9,114 nt of DNA from an uncultured Actinomycetes bacterium (GTDB lineage: Bacteria > Actinomycetota > Actinomycetes > Nanopelagicales > Nanopelagicaceae), in the NCBI GenBank assembly GCA_903820565.1, contig CAIJHZ010000181.1, forward strand, positions 1 to 9,114, read 5' to 3'. Shown piece after piece: positions 7,737 to 9,114 of this stretch; the first letter of the stretch is position 1; each line of letters opens with the position of its first letter. Both the position numbers and the translations under genes were made by a program. The notes under the pieces were generated by a model. The model was not told where the DNA came from, ran no database searches, and saw only the letters and a program-made list of their open reading frames with translations.

Positions 7737-8689
7737 TATGCGGCCAACCTTTCGATTGCACGAAGTCGTACAGATTGAGAACGTGAGTTCTCTGTTAGCT
7801 CGAGATCCGTTGGAGTTTCGCTACCGCGAGTAATCATTGAAAACTTGGCAGCAAGTTCAGGAAGTTCAAATGGCAGATTGCGTGGAGTTCCAGATGTTGT
7901 TGAAGCGACAAACAACTGCTTCACGATGCGATCTTCCAGAGACTGGAATGACATAACCACTAACCGAGCACCCACAGTAAGAAGTGCGAGAGCCGCTGGC
8001 AATGCCCGCGTAATGGTGCCTAATTCATCATTTGTTTCGATGCGAAGTGCTTGGAATGTGCGCTTTGCAGGGTTACCGCCTGTGCGCCTAGTCGCAGCAG
8101 GAATAGCTTCCTTGACCATTTCTGCAAGCTGAGCAGTTGAATTCATTGGAGCAATCGCACGCTGCTTAACAATTGATTCAACAATGCGGGTTGCAAACTT
8201 TTCTTCACCATATGTGCGCAAGATGCGAACCAACTGTCCTGGCTCGTATGTATTGATGATCTCCCCCGCTGTTAGCGATTGCGTGCGATCCATGCGCATA
8301 TCAAGTGGAGCATCCTGTGAATAAGAAAAACCTCGCTCTGTCTGATCAAGTTGCATTGAAGAAACACCTAGATCAAATAAAGCACCATCAATCTGCTTAT
8401 ACCCAAACCCTGCAACTACCTCTGAAATACCATCAAAAGTTGTGTGGGCTGTCTTGAAGCGATCTGCAAAAGGTGCAAGACGAGCAGTTGCTTTGGCAAT
8501 AGCATCAAGGTCACGATCAATACCAATAACAGTTAGGTGTGGAAACTTTTGTAGCAAAGCTTCTGTATGTCCACCAAGGCCCAAGGTTGCATCAACAACA
8601 ATAGGATTAGTCGATGCAGCAATTGCAGGGGACAAAAGATCAACGCAGCGATCACGCATCACAGACACATGCTCTGTGGTACTAGTCAT
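7736..8689 (-). CDS. rsmH: RsmH (MraW), 16S rRNA (cytosine-1402 N4)-methyltransferase
   Basis: RsmH is a SAM-dependent methyltransferase that modifies N4 of C1402 in the decoding centre of 16S rRNA. The 317-residue length is normal. Visible motifs, in order: HVSVM (7-11, usually HxPVM) at the N-terminus, the SAM-binding motif VDATLGLGGHTEALL (32-46), GIDRD (56-60), FDLGVSSMQLDQTERGFSY (105-123), APLDMRMD (127-134), NPAKRTFQALRIETNDEL (206-223), and MSFQSLEDRIVK (246-257). Many bacteria have SFHSLEDR there; glutamine in that position is, as I recall, common in Actinobacteria. The C-terminus has the usual SxSVRLRAIE (304-313). The ATG at 8689 matches the family N-terminus exactly and has a long purine-rich ribosome binding site directly upstream. 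It is the first gene after the only large gap in the window, and its start may be controlled by the structured leader at 8726-8835. Confidence 0.97.
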   Translation of the reverse strand: MTSTTEHVSVMRDRCVDLLSPAIAASTNPIVVDATLGLGGHTEALLQKFPHLTVIGIDRDLDAIAKATARLAPFADRFKTAHTTFDGISEVVAGFGYKQIDGALFDLGVSSMQLDQTERGFSYSQDAPLDMRMDRTQSLTAGEIINTYEPGQLVRILRTYGEEKFATRIVESIVKQRAIAPMNSTAQLAEMVKEAIPAATRRTGGNPAKRTFQALRIETNDELGTITRALPAALALLTVGARLVVMSFQSLEDRIVKQLFVASTTSGTPRNLPFELPELAAKFSMITRGSETPTDLELTENSRSQSVRLRAIERLAA

Positions 8690-8703
8690 CTCTTCCCCCT
8701 TCC
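8690..8703 (-). promoter_or_regulatory. Purine-rich ribosome binding site of rsmH
   Basis: The transcript reads GGAAGGGGGAAGAG immediately before the rsmH ATG. It contains two overlapping Shine-Dalgarno-like blocks (GGAAGG and GGGGAAG). It is unusual in being continuous purine for 14 nt and in being complementary to the apical loop of the upstream hairpin: GGGGAAG (8698 to 8692) pairs with CUUCCCC of the loop, and GGAAGGGG (8703 to 8696) pairs with CCCCUUCC (8790 to 8783). That it serves as the ribosome binding site is inferred from position and sequence. Confidence 0.8.
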
Positions 8704-8725
8704 TGCATCGATAGAACTAACTTTT

Positions 8726-8835
8726 TAACTCTCACCTCTGGTCACTGCCGGCCGACGGATCTTTGTGTAGCAACGGCACCGGGGAAGGGGTGTCGCTGCG
8801 TTCGAAGGGTCGGCAGTGGCCACAAATGAGAGTTA
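8726..8835 (-). promoter_or_regulatory. Structured leader RNA between mraZ and rsmH (candidate mraW RNA motif)
   Basis: On the transcribed strand nearly the whole gap folds into one long hairpin. The outer stem is 9 perfect pairs (8835-8827 with 8726-8734) and its 5' arm includes the mraZ stop codon. After a weak, wobble-rich stretch (8826-8822 opposite 8739-8735), an inner stem pairs 8821-8812 with 8740-8749 with one C·A mismatch. It is extended by GAC (8811-8809) with GUC (8756-8754) around a 4-nt bulge. An asymmetric internal loop (8808-8800 and 8769-8757) leads to an apical stem of 11 positions (8799-8789 with 8780-8770: one G·U, one mismatch) closed by the loop CCUUCCCC (8788-8781). Hand-counted G+C over 8739-8821 is 55 of 83 (about 66%), far above the flanking genes. 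Established knowledge, from memory: an 'mraW RNA motif' is reported in 5' leaders of mraW in Actinobacteria, with a CUUCCCC-type loop. Identity with that family is inferred. There is no U-tract, so this is not a simple terminator. Confidence 0.8.
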
Positions 8836-9114
8836 GAACAAACCTGGAAAGACCTCCTCAGAAACATCTGCGAAGCTCTTTTCACGATCTGTTAAATATT
8901 CATTCCATGCAGTTGCGTCCCAAATTTCAACGCGAGTATTTGCACCAATAACAACGCACTCTTTTTCTAATCCTGCATATGTGCGAAGTGATTGTGGAAT
9001 TGTTACGCGACCTTGACGATCAGGAATTTCATCGTGTGCGCCAGCAAACATCACACGGCTGTAATCACGTGCTGATTTTGCAGTGACTGGCGCTTGTTTT
9101 AGCGTCTCTGTAAT
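8833..9114 (-). CDS. mraZ: MraZ, transcriptional regulator of the dcw cluster, 3' part only
   Basis: The last 93 residues are present and the start lies beyond the right edge. Actinobacterial MraZ is about 143 residues, so roughly the first 50 are missing. MraZ consists of two swapped-hairpin AbrB/SpoVT-like DNA-binding halves, each with a DxxxR motif. It forms a ring-shaped oligomer and binds TGGGN-type repeats upstream of its own gene to control the dcw operon. The second half is complete here: FAGAHDEIPDRQGRVTIPQS (visible residues 23-42), with D32 and R36 of the DxxxR motif, then CVVIGANTRVEIWDATAWNEY (53-73). GTG/ATG codons at 9054-9049 lie inside the conserved reading frame: in-frame codons continue upstream to the edge and encode family-like sequence (SARDYSRVMFAGAHDE). 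They are therefore not the true start. The operator and promoter should lie outside the window. Confidence 0.95.
   Translation of the reverse strand: MTETLKQAPVTAKSARDYSRVMFAGAHDEIPDRQGRVTIPQSLRTYAGLEKECVVIGANTRVEIWDATAWNEYLTDREKSFADVSEEVFPGLF

Noticed and set aside
7318..7833. 171-codon open frame on the plus strand
   Set aside because: It lies antisense to the end of rsmH, all of ftsL and the start of ftsI, all of which have clear family motifs or context. Its translation has no recognisable domain, and it is a codon-phase shadow.
8707..8725. Possible promoter -10 box just upstream of rsmH (around TTCTAT on the minus strand)
   Set aside because: It is a poor match with no convincing -35 at the right spacing, and it sits directly next to the hairpin. 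Transcription from upstream of mraZ explains the operon.
8726..8835. Rho-independent terminator between mraZ and rsmH
   Set aside because: The hairpin is strong but long and interrupted. The transcribed strand continues with an A-rich run and not a U-tract, and the plus strand also lacks a U-tract after the arm.
8833..9054. Short 73-residue mraZ starting at GTG 9054
   Set aside because: The reading frame continues upstream to the window edge with family-like sequence, so this is an internal codon and the gene is cut by the window and not truncated.

Overview
The window is part of a division and cell wall (dcw) cluster. All genes lie on the minus strand and read from right to left: mraZ (3' part), rsmH (mraW), ftsL, ftsI, murE, murF, mraY, murD, ftsW (5' part). 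This order, with ftsL and a class B penicillin-binding protein before murE, is the usual bacterial arrangement. Details of MraZ, RsmH (SFQSLEDR rather than SFHSLEDR), FtsL and FtsI look actinobacterial. Base composition is modest: one 60-base coding line I counted was 43% G+C, low for Actinobacteria. Together with the very tight packing this suggests a streamlined, low-GC actinobacterium, such as the freshwater acI / Nanopelagicales group. That lineage call is an inference, not a demonstration. The MurE sequence carries the DNPR signature of meso-diaminopimelate ligases.

Layout: 8833-9114 holds the last 93 residues of MraZ, the cluster's transcriptional regulator. 8690-8832 is the only real intergenic gap. 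8689-7736 is RsmH (16S rRNA C1402 methyltransferase). 7736-7332 is FtsL and 7339-5525 is FtsI (septal transpeptidase). 5541-1605 holds the cytoplasmic and membrane steps of peptidoglycan precursor synthesis: MurE, MurF, MraY and MurD. 223-1 is the start of FtsW, the septal glycosyltransferase. From 1 to 8689 only seven bases are non-coding (224-227 and 1608-1610). Five of the seven junctions overlap by 1 to 17 nt, so the genes are probably one translationally coupled operon. murE starts with GTG and mraY with TTG.

The most interesting element is the mraZ-rsmH gap. Nearly all of it, including the mraZ stop codon, folds on the transcribed strand into one long hairpin (8726-8835) with an 11-position apical stem and an 8-nt loop reading CCUUCCCC. 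This loop is complementary to the purine-rich ribosome binding site of rsmH (8692-8703). It looks like a cis-acting leader RNA that could hide or expose the rsmH start. I believe it belongs to, or is a divergent relative of, the 'mraW RNA motif' reported upstream of mraW in Actinobacteria, but I could not run a covariance search. No mobile elements, CRISPR arrays, tRNA or rRNA genes, or convincing terminators were seen.
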